Shown: positions 16,172-24,899, counted from the first letter of the stretch. The stretch: DNA of 43,191 nt from an uncultured Butyrivibrio sp. (GCA_947168935.1 CAMVNV010000016.1:1-43191); one strand, 5' to 3'. Numbers and translations are program-made. Notes: generated by a model from the sequence alone, not told the origin.

Positions 16172-16780
16172 ATGATAATCACGTCGATTAAGGAATATGA
16201 CAAAAAGAGATCTCAGATATATATAGATGGCGAGAAGGCATTCCTTCTATATAAGGGAGAGATTAGAAAATACAAGCTTGAAGTAGATCAGGAGCTTGAT
16301 CAGATAACCTACGATGTCATAGTCAGAGAGGTTTTGAGTAAACGCGCTATTTTGCGCGCAATGAACCTTTTGCAAAAGCGTGATTATACAGAATATAAGC
16401 TTCGCGAAAAGCTTAAAGATGGCGGCTATCCCAAGGAGTGCATGGAAGAAGCCATAGAATACGTTAAGAGCTATAAGTACCTGGATGATCAGCGCTATGC
16501 TTCGGACTATGTCAGATATTATAAGGAATCACGCAGCAGGAAGAGGATCAGCATGGACCTTGCTCAAAAGGGCATAGATAAAGATCTGATAGCACAGGTC
16601 CTTGAAGAAGAGTACGCCGAAGAAGACAGCGACGTAGAACTTGATCAGATAAGGCACCTCCTTATTAAGAAACACTATTCTCCTGAGATGGAGTATAAGG
16701 ATAAACAGAAAATAATGGCTTTCTTATATAGAAAAGGTTACAGCACGGACCTTATTTATAAAGCCATGGATATGGAATAA
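16172..16780 (+). CDS. recX: Regulatory protein RecX
   Basis: 202 residues. The RecX pattern is clear: an N-terminal beta-rich segment, then repeated three-helix modules with RDYTEYKLREKLKDGGYP near residues 70-87 and a following DDQRYASDYVRYYKESRSRKRISMDL-type module near 105-130 (read here as consecutive motifs). RecX binds inside RecA filaments and modulates recombinase activity. It begins four bases after the sigma gene, using a GAAAGG ribosome site inside that gene's end. Thus recX is separated from recA by the sigma gene and by recA's terminator. Confidence 0.92.
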   Translation: MIITSIKEYDKKRSQIYIDGEKAFLLYKGEIRKYKLEVDQELDQITYDVIVREVLSKRAILRAMNLLQKRDYTEYKLREKLKDGGYPKECMEEAIEYVKSYKYLDDQRYASDYVRYYKESRSRKRISMDLAQKGIDKDLIAQVLEEEYAEEDSDVELDQIRHLLIKKHYSPEMEYKDKQKIMAFLYRKGYSTDLIYKAMDME

Positions 16781-16813
16781 AACTGACCGTCAGTCTTAGG
16801 ACTGGCGGTTTTC
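16779..16813 (+). terminator. Terminator after recX
   Basis: AAAAC-(TGA)-CCG-CAGT pairs with ACTGGCGGTTTT (16801-16812) directly after the recX stop. Confidence 0.75.
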
Positions 16814-16912
16814 TTATGCTTTGATAATGCTTGTTTTAGATTTGATTCATAATTGATTTATTTTGGTTTTAGGTTGGGTGCATAAAATCACTTTCAAAGG
16901 AGAGCGAAACAT

Positions 16913-17587
16913 ATGCAAGGAAGACACGAAATCAAACATGTTATAAGCCTGACAGATTACTACGTACTTCGGCAAAGGCTAAGAGCTGTTTTAAAACAGG
17001 ACAAGCACGTTGGCAAGGCCGGCTGCTATATGATAAGGAGCCTATACTTCGATTCATATGATGACAGAGCTTTAAAAGAAAAGCTGGACGGAGTAAGAGA
17101 CCGCGATAAATATCGAATCCGCTTTTACAACAACGACACCTCGGTCATTCACCTTGAGAAAAAAAGTAAACGCGTAGATATAGGCTTTAAGCAGTCAGCG
17201 TCTCTAACCAAAGAGCAGTGCCAAAGAATCGTTGATAACGATTTTGAATGGATGAAAGATCATGATCATCCCCTGGTTCAGGAACTATACCGCGGAATGA
17301 AGGATGACGGCCTAAGGCCTAAGACAATCGTAGATTACACAAGAGATCCATTCACCTACTCTGCAGGCAATGTCAGAGTTACTCTGGATCATCACATAAG
17401 AAGCGGCCTAAGATGTACAGATTTTCTTAATCCTGAATGTGTAACGATCCCTGTAGCACCTGATGTGATAGTCCTTGAAGTGAAATGGGACAACTTCCTT
17501 CCTGACATCGTAAGAGAGATAGTTCAGGTTGAGGATACAAGAGCAACAGCATTTTCAAAGTATGCAATCTGCAGGATCTTTGAATAA
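16913..17587 (+). CDS. VTC domain (polyphosphate polymerase-like) protein
   Basis: 224 residues, all one VTC/triphosphate-tunnel domain. Charged tunnel residues are visible: RHEIKHVI at the N-terminus, RDRDKYRIRFYNN near 62-74, HLEKKSKR near 80-87 and VLEVKWDNFLPDIV near 190-203, the expected ExK and RxR pattern. In yeast Vtc4 this fold makes polyphosphate from ATP; in bacteria such genes usually travel with DUF4956 and CotH or Cthe_2159 genes, and their substrate is unproven. AGGAGAG precedes the ATG. The same association is seen here, with DUF4956 76 bases downstream. Confidence 0.92.
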   Translation: MQGRHEIKHVISLTDYYVLRQRLRAVLKQDKHVGKAGCYMIRSLYFDSYDDRALKEKLDGVRDRDKYRIRFYNNDTSVIHLEKKSKRVDIGFKQSASLTKEQCQRIVDNDFEWMKDHDHPLVQELYRGMKDDGLRPKTIVDYTRDPFTYSAGNVRVTLDHHIRSGLRCTDFLNPECVTIPVAPDVIVLEVKWDNFLPDIVREIVQVEDTRATAFSKYAICRIFE

Positions 17588-17662
17588 GGCATATGTGCTG
17601 AGAGGCTTATACAGCACACCAGATACGAATATAAATGTGTTTATTATGAAGGAGAATTAACA

Positions 17663-18331
17663 ATGACTTTTAGTGATATCTTTAAATCAAGTTTCTTGGA
17701 AAATGTAGCATCGGTAAGCATCCTGGATATGGCAATCGCCCTTACCCTTGCATTTGGAATTGGAGTATTTATCTTTTTTATCTATAAAAAGACCTTTCAG
17801 GGAGTTATGTATTCCCCAAGCTTTGGCGTAACACTTATAGCACTTACAATGATCTCTACACTGGTAATTTTGGCAGTAACTTCTAACGTAGTTCTTTCAC
17901 TTGGTATGGTCGGTGCGTTGTCAATTGTTCGTTTCAGGACGGCGATCAAAGATCCCCTTGATATAGCATTCCTGTTCTGGTCAATCGCAGTTGGTATAGT
18001 CCTTGCAGCAGGCATGATCCCGCTTGCAGTGTTTGGAAGTTTAATCATCGGACTTATCCTCGTACTTTTTGTAAATCGCAAAACATACGTTAAACCGTAT
18101 ATAATTGTAGTATCACTTGACGATGAATCCACAGAAAAAGAAGTTATGGACTTCATCAAGGCAAACACAGACAGACTTGTACTTAAGAGCAAAACAGCTC
18201 GCAAGGGTAACATCGAACTTACATACGAAGTAAGACTTAACTCTGAAGACACAACATTTGTTACAGAGCTTTCAGGCAAAAGACATGTTGATAGCGCAGT
18301 ACTTGTAAGCTACAACGGTGAATATCAATAA
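17663..18331 (+). CDS. DUF4956 domain membrane protein
   Basis: 222 residues with four hydrophobic segments in the first 145 residues and a soluble C-terminal domain of about 75. The DUF4956 hallmark SIVRFRTAIKDPLDIAFLFW is near residues 87-106. The family accompanies VTC-domain genes across Firmicutes, suggesting a membrane partner of the polymerase-like protein; that is inference from neighbourhood. GAAGGAG precedes the ATG. Hairpin repeats fill the 185-base gap before the next gene. Confidence 0.92.
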   Translation: MTFSDIFKSSFLENVASVSILDMAIALTLAFGIGVFIFFIYKKTFQGVMYSPSFGVTLIALTMISTLVILAVTSNVVLSLGMVGALSIVRFRTAIKDPLDIAFLFWSIAVGIVLAAGMIPLAVFGSLIIGLILVLFVNRKTYVKPYIIVVSLDDESTEKEVMDFIKANTDRLVLKSKTARKGNIELTYEVRLNSEDTTFVTELSGKRHVDSAVLVSYNGEYQ

Positions 18332-18338
18332 ATGGTTC

Positions 18339-18495
18339 ATCCTTGTATAGGGCGCATAGAAGTTCATCCATGAACTTCTAAACATGCGCTTAATACATCC
18401 TTGTATAGGGTGCATAGAAGTTCATCCATGAACTTCTAAACATGCACAGAGTTACATCTTATGTAACTCCTTACATCCTTGTATAGGGCGCATTG
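18339..18495. repeat. Array of small hairpin repeats (58-bp period)
   Basis: Two full copies at 18352-18389 and 18410-18447, 58 bp apart. Both have inner stem GAAGTTCA/TGAACTTC around TCCA; outer stems are GCGCAT/ATGCGC and GTGCAT/ATGCAC. The linker CATCCTTGTATAGGG precedes each copy (18339, 18397) and occurs a third time at 18475. A further 9-bp hairpin GAGTTACAT-CTT-ATGTAACTC is at 18449-18469. Confidence 0.85.
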
Positions 18496-18516
18496 AAAAA
18501 TAGGAGATAGATAATT

Positions 18517-20817
18517 ATGTCTTTTAGTAAATACACAGGAATTGCCTGTATCATAATTACCATCCTGACTGTACTTGTAGCAGTAGTGTTTATGAATGCC
18601 GAAAAGCTGGGCGTTACAAGTGTGACATCTGATGCTACTGCTGATGAAACCGGCATATTTTCAGACAGAGATCTGGATCCTTCATATACAGAGTCATCTG
18701 CAATTTATATAGATCTGAGCGATATAGAGGGATATACAAGCGGCGGAGCATATGAGCTTGACGGCAATCTCTATATTGCGGCAGCAGGAACCTATGCCCT
18801 TAGCGGTACACTTGAAAATGGCCAGGTTATAGTAAATGCTTCTGACGCTAAAGTACAGATAGTACTTGATGGTGTGACAATTACAAATGACAGCCTGCCT
18901 GCAATATACGTAGCGGCAGCAGATAAGGTATTCATAACCCTTGAAGAAGGATCTGAGAATACTATTGAGTCTTTGGGCTTAAGCGGCGAAGCGGCGATAG
19001 CAGCAGACGTTGATGCGGCAATATATTCAGCTAGCGATCTTACGATCAATGGCACTGGCTCGCTTACAGTGACAGCCGAAGGCGGACATGGAATTAAGAG
19101 TAAGGACGACCTTGTTATTACAGGCGGCACTATTACAGTAACGGCAGATGATAATGCCCTTGTGGGAAAAGACTCTGTTCGTATATGTGACGGAACTCTG
19201 ACACTTACAGCAGGTAATGACGCAATTAAAGCTAACAATGATTCAGATGAAGATAAAGGATATGTAACTATAACAGGTGGCATCTTCACTATCGAAGCTG
19301 ACCATGACGGAATCTCAGCAGTTACATATGTAGATATTTCAGGCGGAAGCTTTGATATTACTACAGGCGGCGGATATGAAAACGCCAAAGCTCATACAGA
19401 TGAAATGATGCCAGGCGGCGGAATGGGCGGCAATGGCGGCGGCCGACATGATATGAGCAGTGATGAAGCGAGCCAGAACGGCGAAGTCCCAAATATGAAC
19501 GGCGAAGCGCCTGATATGAGTGAGATGGGCGATGTTCCTGATATGAGTGAGATGGGCGAAGCTCCTGATATGAGCGAGATGCCTCAGATGCCTGAAAATG
19601 CTGATGGCGCTGGTGAAAATGGCGATCAGCCACAGATGCCAGGAAATGCTGACGGCTCGGGTGAAGATGGCAGCCAGCCTCAGATGCCAGAAAATGCCGT
19701 TTCAGAACAGGGAGAAAAGGAATCAGCAGATACTACCGATACAGTTGAATCATCAGATTCGAACGATACTTCGGATACTACAGATGAAGAATCCGACAGC
19801 GCCAAAGCTATCAAAGCCGGGAGCAAGATCACAATCTCTGGTGGCACTATAGTTATTAACAGCTCTGATGATGCGATCCACAGCGATGGAGATCTGCTCA
19901 TATCAGATGGTACGATCACTATTTCTACAGGCGATGACGGACTTCATGCTGAAAACCAGCTTGATATCGAGAACGGAACTATTACTATCGAGACAAGCTA
20001 TGAAGGAATAGAAGCATACTATATCAATATCTATGATGGAAATATTAGCGTAACATCATCAGATGATGGAATGAACGCAGGTGGCGGCTCAGATACAATG
20101 TCCATGAACATGATGGGCGGCCCTGGTGGAATGAACAGTGCTGAAGACTCTGACGCAGAAGCAAATTCAACAGAATCTCAAGCTGAAAACTCTGAAACAG
20201 AAGAATCTGAAACAGATATTCAGTGCCTTGCGATCTATGGTGGTAACATCTACGTTAATGCAGATGGTGATGGTATTGACTCGAATGGAGATCTTATCAT
20301 CTATGGTGGCAACATAGTTGTAGATGGACCGGAAAGCGGAGCTAACGGACCTCTCGATTCTGGTACAGAGAGCGGCGGTGAGCTTATCGTTAAAGGTGGA
20401 ACAGTTATCGCTCTTGGTAGTTCAGACATGCTTGAATCCTTCTCTGATACTTCTGAACAAAACGCTTTTGTTGTATCACTTTCAGAAGGATATGAATCAG
20501 GTGATATTATTACAATAACTGATTCTGAAGGAAATATAATTTATGAGTATACTGCATCAAAGAGCGGAACAGCAGTGATGTTCAGTAGTCCGGATCTTGA
20601 ACTTGGCAACACATATACCATTTCAATAAATGGTGTACCGCAGGAAGAAATAACACTCGATTCCGTAAGCTCAGGAAACGTCTCCTCCATGGGAGGCGGC
20701 ATGGGCGGAATGGCTCCAGGTGGAAATGGCGGCGGAATGGGTGGACATGGAAATTCCATGAACGGCCAAAACGAAACTGAAGCAGATGACTTAAACAGTG
20801 CTTCTGATGCCACTTGA
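18517..20817 (+). CDS. Cthe_2159-like carbohydrate-binding domain protein (DUF4353)
   Basis: 766 residues. One N-terminal hydrophobic segment (residues 8-27) acts as signal anchor; the rest should be outside the cell. Two beta-helix regions (about 60-290 and 430-670) are built of short repeats of the type ITGGTITVTADDNAL and DDGLHAENQLDIENGTITI, as in Cthe_2159 proteins, some of which bind polygalacturonate. Between them lies a Met/Pro/Glu-rich linker with tandem repeats (19501-19698). The C-terminus is a Gly/Met-rich tail. GGAG precedes the ATG. It closes the VTC-DUF4956 cluster, suggesting that all three act in one cell-surface pathway. Confidence 0.9.
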   Translation: MSFSKYTGIACIIITILTVLVAVVFMNAEKLGVTSVTSDATADETGIFSDRDLDPSYTESSAIYIDLSDIEGYTSGGAYELDGNLYIAAAGTYALSGTLENGQVIVNASDAKVQIVLDGVTITNDSLPAIYVAAADKVFITLEEGSENTIESLGLSGEAAIAADVDAAIYSASDLTINGTGSLTVTAEGGHGIKSKDDLVITGGTITVTADDNALVGKDSVRICDGTLTLTAGNDAIKANNDSDEDKGYVTITGGIFTIEADHDGISAVTYVDISGGSFDITTGGGYENAKAHTDEMMPGGGMGGNGGGRHDMSSDEASQNGEVPNMNGEAPDMSEMGDVPDMSEMGEAPDMSEMPQMPENADGAGENGDQPQMPGNADGSGEDGSQPQMPENAVSEQGEKESADTTDTVESSDSNDTSDTTDEESDSAKAIKAGSKITISGGTIVINSSDDAIHSDGDLLISDGTITISTGDDGLHAENQLDIENGTITIETSYEGIEAYYINIYDGNISVTSSDDGMNAGGGSDTMSMNMMGGPGGMNSAEDSDAEANSTESQAENSETEESETDIQCLAIYGGNIYVNADGDGIDSNGDLIIYGGNIVVDGPESGANGPLDSGTESGGELIVKGGTVIALGSSDMLESFSDTSEQNAFVVSLSEGYESGDIITITDSEGNIIYEYTASKSGTAVMFSSPDLELGNTYTISINGVPQEEITLDSVSSGNVSSMGGGMGGMAPGGNGGGMGGHGNSMNGQNETEADDLNSASDAT
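19501..19581 (+). repeat. 27-bp tandem repeat, three units, in coding sequence
   Basis: Three in-frame units encode GEAPDMSEM, GDVPDMSEM and GEAPDMSEM (19501-19527, 19528-19554, 19555-19581). Units differ at a few third positions. The number could vary between strains by slippage. Confidence 0.9.
19582..19698 (+). repeat. 48-bp tandem repeat, about 2.4 units, in coding sequence
   Basis: Units 19582-19629 and 19630-19677 each encode a 16-residue block beginning PQMP and ending in GDQ or GSQ; a partial third begins at 19678 (PQMPENA). They follow directly on the 27-bp repeat. Confidence 0.88.
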
Positions 20818-20938
20818 CGATAATCCTAACCTTGACAGAGAGCCGTTACAGGCGTAAACTTAAGTTATTGTAAAATTGTATAAACAAATGCTGATTTTGG
20901 GCATGATATACAAAATATTGTACAATGAAAACTGAATA

Positions 20939-20951
20939 AGGAGGTGCTCCT
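20939..20951 (+). promoter_or_regulatory. Shine-Dalgarno of rny inside a small hairpin
   Basis: AGGAG-GTG-CTCCT: the ribosome site of RNase Y is the left arm of a perfect 5-bp stem ending three bases before the ATG. It could limit initiation. Confidence 0.5.
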
Positions 20952-20954
20952 GTA

Positions 20955-22514
20955 ATGAGTATGAGTATTACTACGGTTGTACTTATAGCAGTAGTAGTAG
21001 CTGCACTTTCTGTCATCATTACCGTTAACGTTAACAATGCGCGTCATAAGAAAAATGATGCGGCTAAGATCGGCAGTGCTGAAGAAAGAGCAAGAAAGAT
21101 CATTGACGATGCCCTCAAATCTGCAGAAGATACGAAACGTGAAAAACTCCTTGAGGTAAAAGAAGAGTCCCTGAAGACTAAGAATGACCTGGAAAAAGAA
21201 GTTCGTGACCGTAGAGCTGAGATACAGCGCTCTGAGAGACGTATACAGCAGAAAGAGGAGAATGTCGAGAAGAGATCAGAAGCGATCGAAAGAAGAGAGC
21301 AGAGTCTGAGTGCCCGCGAGGAAAATCTTACAAAGAAGACCGCGGAGATTCAGAAGCTTGATGAGGAGAGACGTAAGGAACTTGAGAAGATCTCAGGACT
21401 TACAGCTGATCAGGCTAAAGAATACTTACTCAAGATCGTTGAAGATGACGTTAAGCATGAATCGGCAGTCATGATCAAGAACATCGAAGCCGAGGCCAAG
21501 GAAGAAGCTGATAAGAGGGCTAAGGAGATTGTGATAGGAGCCATCCAAAGATGCGCTGCAGATCATGTCTCTGAATCTACTATCTCAGTTGTTCAGTTGC
21601 CTAGCGACGAAATGAAGGGACGTATTATTGGACGAGAGGGACGTAATATTCGTACACTCGAGACCATGACAGGTGTTGATCTCATCATTGATGATACACC
21701 TGAAGCTGTCGTTATTTCCGGTTTTGATCCTATCCGTCGTGAAGTTGCGAGAGTCGCTCTTGAAAAACTCATCGTAGATGGTCGTATCCATCCTGCAAGA
21801 ATTGAGGAAATGGTCGAGAAGGCTAAGAAAGAAGTTGCCACTCAGATCAAAGAAGAAGGCGAAGCAGCATCTATGGAAGCTGGAGTTCATGGACTTCACC
21901 CTGAAATTATCAAACTTCTCGGAAGACTTAAATTCCGTACTAGTTATGGGCAGAATGTTCTTAAACACTCGATTGAAGTATCTCAGTTGTGCGGACTGAT
22001 GGCAGGCGAGCTTGGCCTTGACATTCGTATCGCTAAGAGAGCAGGTCTACTTCATGACATCGGTAAAGCCGTTGACCATGAAATGGAAGGCTCACATGTA
22101 CAGCTGGGTGCAGATATCTGTCGCAAGTACAAGGAGTCAGCTCTGATCACCAATGCTGTCGAGGCACACCATGGTGATGTTGAACCTCAGTCTCTGATCG
22201 CTGTTCTGGTACAGGCAGCAGATGCAATTTCTGCAGCTCGTCCTGGTGCGAGAAGAGAGACGCTGGAGACATATACCACAAGACTTAAACAGCTTGAAGA
22301 TATCACTAACAGCTTTAAGGGCGTTGAAAGCTCTTATGCTATTCAGGCAGGACGTGAAGTTCGAGTTATGGTTGTTCCGGATCAGGTTACAGATGCCGAT
22401 ATGGTTATTCTGGCACATGATATTTCTCAGAAGATTGAAGCTGAGATGGAATACCCTGGACAGATCAAGGTTAATGTCATCCGCGAGAGCAGAGCAACAG
22501 ATTTCGCAAAATGA
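20955..22514 (+). CDS. rny: Ribonuclease Y
   Basis: 519 residues, typical of RNase Y. A membrane anchor spans residues 5-25. A charged coiled coil (about 35-180) is followed by a KH RNA-binding domain with [13 protein letters not shown] near 224-236, and an HD domain with [12 protein letters not shown] near 363-374 and a further EAHHGD. The membrane-bound endonuclease starts mRNA decay and is a degradosome organiser in Firmicutes. AAGGAGG precedes the ATG but is caught in a small hairpin (20939-20951). It is followed by a terminator. Confidence 0.97.
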   Translation: MSMSITTVVLIAVVVAALSVIITVNVNNARHKKNDAAKIGSAEERARKIIDDALKSAEDTKREKLLEVKEESLKTKNDLEKEVRDRRAEIQRSERRIQQKEENVEKRSEAIERREQSLSAREENLTKKTAEIQKLDEERRKELEKISGLTADQAKEYLLKIVEDDVKHESAVMIKNIEAEAKEEADKRAKEIVIGAIQRCAADHVSESTISVVQLPSDEMKGRIIGREGRNIRTLETMTGVDLIIDDTPEAVVISGFDPIRREVARVALEKLIVDGRIHPARIEEMVEKAKKEVATQIKEEGEAASMEAGVHGLHPEIIKLLGRLKFRTSYGQNVLKHSIEVSQLCGLMAGELGLDIRIAKRAGLLHDIGKAVDHEMEGSHVQLGADICRKYKESALITNAVEAHHGDVEPQSLIAVLVQAADAISAARPGARRETLETYTTRLKQLEDITNSFKGVESSYAIQAGREVRVMVVPDQVTDADMVILAHDISQKIEAEMEYPGQIKVNVIRESRATDFAK

Positions 22515-22550
22515 TGCTTGCGAAGTTGCATAACCTAAAATGAAAACAAT

Positions 22551-22583
22551 AAAAGAGTCGAACAAAATGTTCGGCTCTTTTTG
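22551..22583 (+). terminator. Terminator of rny
   Basis: AAAAGAGTCGAAC (22551-22563) pairs with GTTCGGCTCTTTT (22569-22581, one wobble), followed by T residues. Confidence 0.9.
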
Positions 22584-22653
22584 AATTAAAAAAACATTGC
22601 GCAGAGTTTATAAATGTTTTAGAATAAAGAGCCATCACGGTCTTGTGAAGTTC

Positions 22654-22669
22654 GTTAGTATATGCTAAC
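22654..22669. promoter_or_regulatory. Candidate DtxR-family operator
   Basis: GTTAG-TATATG-CTAAC is a perfect 5-bp dyad with a 6-base centre. The TTAG-N6-CTAA core has the spacing of known SirR/IdeR-type boxes. It lies 50 bases before a DtxR/MntR-family gene, a place suited to autoregulation. Confidence 0.5.
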
Positions 22670-22719
22670 ATATTTTTGATGATTTTTTTACATAATACAA
22701 AAGACAGGGGGCGTTATTT

Positions 22720-23088
22720 ATGCACGAATCAGGGGAAGATTATCTTGAAACTATATATATTTTAAAGAAAAGAAATGGAAGCGTTCGTTCTGTAGATGTA
22801 GCCAACGAACTTAATTTTTCCAGACCGAGCGTATCAAGAGCTGTTGGTATCCTTAAGGAAGATGGATATCTGACAGTAGATGAGGACGGCGAACTTGTTC
22901 TTACCAAGCTTGGTACAGAGAAGGCCAAGAGTGTGTATGACAGACACACCAGTCTTACAAAGTTTTTAATGCTCACGGCCGGCGTTGATGAGCAGACCGC
23001 AGAAACAGACGCCTGCAGGATTGAGCATATTATAAGTGCCAGCACCTTTGCTGGAATTAAGAAGTACATTAAGGAGAATAGTAAGTAA
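22720..23088 (+). CDS. DtxR/MntR family metal-dependent regulator
   Basis: 122 residues: a winged helix-turn-helix (1-65) and a helical metal-binding/dimer domain (70-122), with no SH3 domain, which is the short MntR form. Candidate metal ligands are D7, E10 (GEDYLE), H76 (YDRHTSL), C99, E102 and H103 (DACRIEH). The residue aligned with manganese-specific Glu99 of Bacillus MntR is Cys here, as in iron-responsive DtxR, so iron selectivity is possible. AGGGGG precedes the ATG and a possible operator lies at 22654. It ends 28 bases before the methyltransferase gene. Confidence 0.9.
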   Translation: MHESGEDYLETIYILKKRNGSVRSVDVANELNFSRPSVSRAVGILKEDGYLTVDEDGELVLTKLGTEKAKSVYDRHTSLTKFLMLTAGVDEQTAETDACRIEHIISASTFAGIKKYIKENSK

Positions 23089-23116
23089 GAAGATTCTTAT
23101 TTACGGAAGGGTTTAA

Positions 23117-24748
23117 ATGCTCCCAGATAAGTTCATAAAAAGAATGAAATATATGCTGGGCCAGGAATGCGACGCGTTTCTGGTCTCTTTTGAATGTGAA
23201 AGAAGTAAAGCGCTCCGCCTTAATCCCTTAAAGCTAAAAGGCGGAATAGATGAGGCTAAAGCCAAACTCCCCTTTGAGACCAAAGACATTTTGTGGGAAA
23301 AAAATGGCTTCGTGTATAAGGACGAAGATGAACCCGGTAAGTCTTCTCTTCACATGGCTGGTCTTTACTATATTCAGGAGCCAAGCGCTATGTCGCCTGC
23401 AGCCTACCTTGATGCAAAGCCGGGGCTTCGAATCCTTGACCTGTGCGCAGCTCCCGGAGGTAAGAGCACCCAGATAGCTGGAAAGATGCAGGGAAAAGGA
23501 GTTCTTGTTTCTAATGAGATCAATCCGGGTAGAGCCAAGATACTGTCTGAAAATATAGAAAGAATGGGCATTTCCAATGCCATGGTCTTAAATGAGACAC
23601 CGGAAAACCTCTCATCCCGCTTTGAAGGCTGGTTTGACAGGATCATTATTGATGCACCCTGCTCAGGCGAAGGCATGTTCAGGAAAAATGAGGATGCAGT
23701 GACCAACTGGTCCCCTGAAAATGTCAAAATGTGTGCTGAAAGACAGGATGGTATCCTTGATAATGCCGCAGCAATGCTGGCTCCAGGTGGAAGGATAGTT
23801 TATTCAACCTGCACATTTGCTCCTGATGAAGATGAAGGAACTATCTATAGATTCCTTTTAAGACATCCTGAGTTCAGAGTATGTGAAGTTCCTCTTTACG
23901 AAGGAATGGACAGGGGTAATCCTGACTGGGCGCAGATAGACAGCACTGATGAATCAAGCTGGAATTGCGCCAACATCTCAGATGAGTTAAAAAACCAGTT
24001 ATCATCCTGCATTAGACTTTGGCCTCATCACCTTAAGGGAGAAGGCCACTTCCTTGCTGTTCTTGAAAGAACGGATGCACCTACATTAAAGGCTGAAGAC
24101 ATAGAGCCTGTAACCTACTGCCCGGGCGGATTTCAGAGAGGAATCAAGATCGAGCAGAAGATATTCACTGCATCTGAGCAGGATTCTAATGAGACTAATG
24201 CATCAAAAGCTCTTAAAAAGGAAGCCAAAAAGAAGCTCAAGGCTAAAGACAGAAGAACTATGGACAAGAACGCAGGCAGAGCTCAAAAAGGAGCGGCAAG
24301 AGGCGGTAATGCCCTTGATATGGCAGCAAGACTCTGGGAAGAATTCTCCTCGGAAGTCCTGACAGATACAGGAAGTAGCAGGCTATACGGAACTTTATTT
24401 ACCTTTGGAGATAATGTATACCTGGCTCCACCCCTTATGCCTTCAACTGACAGGCTTAAGGTTATGAGACCAGGACTTCATCTTGGCACTATTAAAAAAG
24501 ACAGATTTGAACCTTCTCATTCGCTGGCGCTTTTCCTAAGATCAGAAGATGTGAAGCATAGCGCGGACTACCCGGCTGAAAGTCAGGAGATCAAGGACTT
24601 TACATCTGGTCTGACACTTGGCGCCGGTCTTGAAAATGCCTGGTATCTTATCACAGCAGATGGATGCAGTATCGGCTGGGCTAAGAGCGACGGAAGAAGG
24701 CTCAAAAACCACTATCCTAAGGGCCTTAGGATAAATTATGCAGATTAA
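23117..24748 (+). CDS. RsmF-type rRNA (cytosine-C5) methyltransferase
   Basis: 543 residues. The SAM-binding motif LDLCAAPGGKSTQIA is at residues 107-121, the DAPCSGEGMF motif at 179-188 with Cys182, and YSTCTFAPDEDE at 229-240 with Cys232. The Cys pair is the mark of NOL1/NOP2/sun RNA m5C methyltransferases: Cys232 attacks the base and Cys182 aids release. The long C-terminal part (about 300-543), with a Lys-rich linker near 355-395 and a PUA-like end (HYPKGLR), is the RsmF/YebU layout. RsmF modifies 16S rRNA; the exact target here is inferred. GGAAGGG precedes the ATG. Probably co-transcribed with the metal regulator. Confidence 0.92.
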   Translation: MLPDKFIKRMKYMLGQECDAFLVSFECERSKALRLNPLKLKGGIDEAKAKLPFETKDILWEKNGFVYKDEDEPGKSSLHMAGLYYIQEPSAMSPAAYLDAKPGLRILDLCAAPGGKSTQIAGKMQGKGVLVSNEINPGRAKILSENIERMGISNAMVLNETPENLSSRFEGWFDRIIIDAPCSGEGMFRKNEDAVTNWSPENVKMCAERQDGILDNAAAMLAPGGRIVYSTCTFAPDEDEGTIYRFLLRHPEFRVCEVPLYEGMDRGNPDWAQIDSTDESSWNCANISDELKNQLSSCIRLWPHHLKGEGHFLAVLERTDAPTLKAEDIEPVTYCPGGFQRGIKIEQKIFTASEQDSNETNASKALKKEAKKKLKAKDRRTMDKNAGRAQKGAARGGNALDMAARLWEEFSSEVLTDTGSSRLYGTLFTFGDNVYLAPPLMPSTDRLKVMRPGLHLGTIKKDRFEPSHSLALFLRSEDVKHSADYPAESQEIKDFTSGLTLGAGLENAWYLITADGCSIGWAKSDGRRLKNHYPKGLRINYAD

Positions 24749-24851
24749 GAGCAGTTAAGTTGTTATTTTTACGAAAAATTTTACGAAAATCTATGATATA
24801 ATAAGTCTGGATTATTGACTGAAGATATTTAAAAACAAAGAAACATAGATC

Positions 24852-24876
24852 GGTCCAGGATTTCAGTGGATGGACC
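24852..24876. promoter_or_regulatory. Inverted repeat in the pyrophosphatase leader
   Basis: GGTCCA and TGGACC flank a 13-base loop, ending 12 bases before the ribosome site of the pyrophosphatase gene. An extended -10 candidate (TGATATAAT) lies about 60 bases upstream, near 24792. Confidence 0.4.
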
Positions 24877-24899
24877 ATTATAAACATGAGGATATTATT

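Noticed and set aside
18339..18495. Possible CRISPR array
   Set aside because: Only two full units, each with a long internal hairpin; the linker between them is itself repeated, so there are no unique spacers, and no cas genes are near.
18792..19388. Open frames antisense to the Cthe_2159-like gene
   Set aside because: Regular repeats in the coding strand keep the opposite frames open; Ser/Pro/Val-rich output with no family likeness.
22555..22577. CGAAC-N5-GTTCG resembles a LexA (SOS) box after rny
   Set aside because: The spacer is five bases, not four, and the dyad is part of the stem of an evident terminator with a T run.
24870..24899. Upstream ATG start for the pyrophosphatase
   Set aside because: It lies within an inverted repeat and lacks a ribosome site; GAGGA is well placed for 24900.
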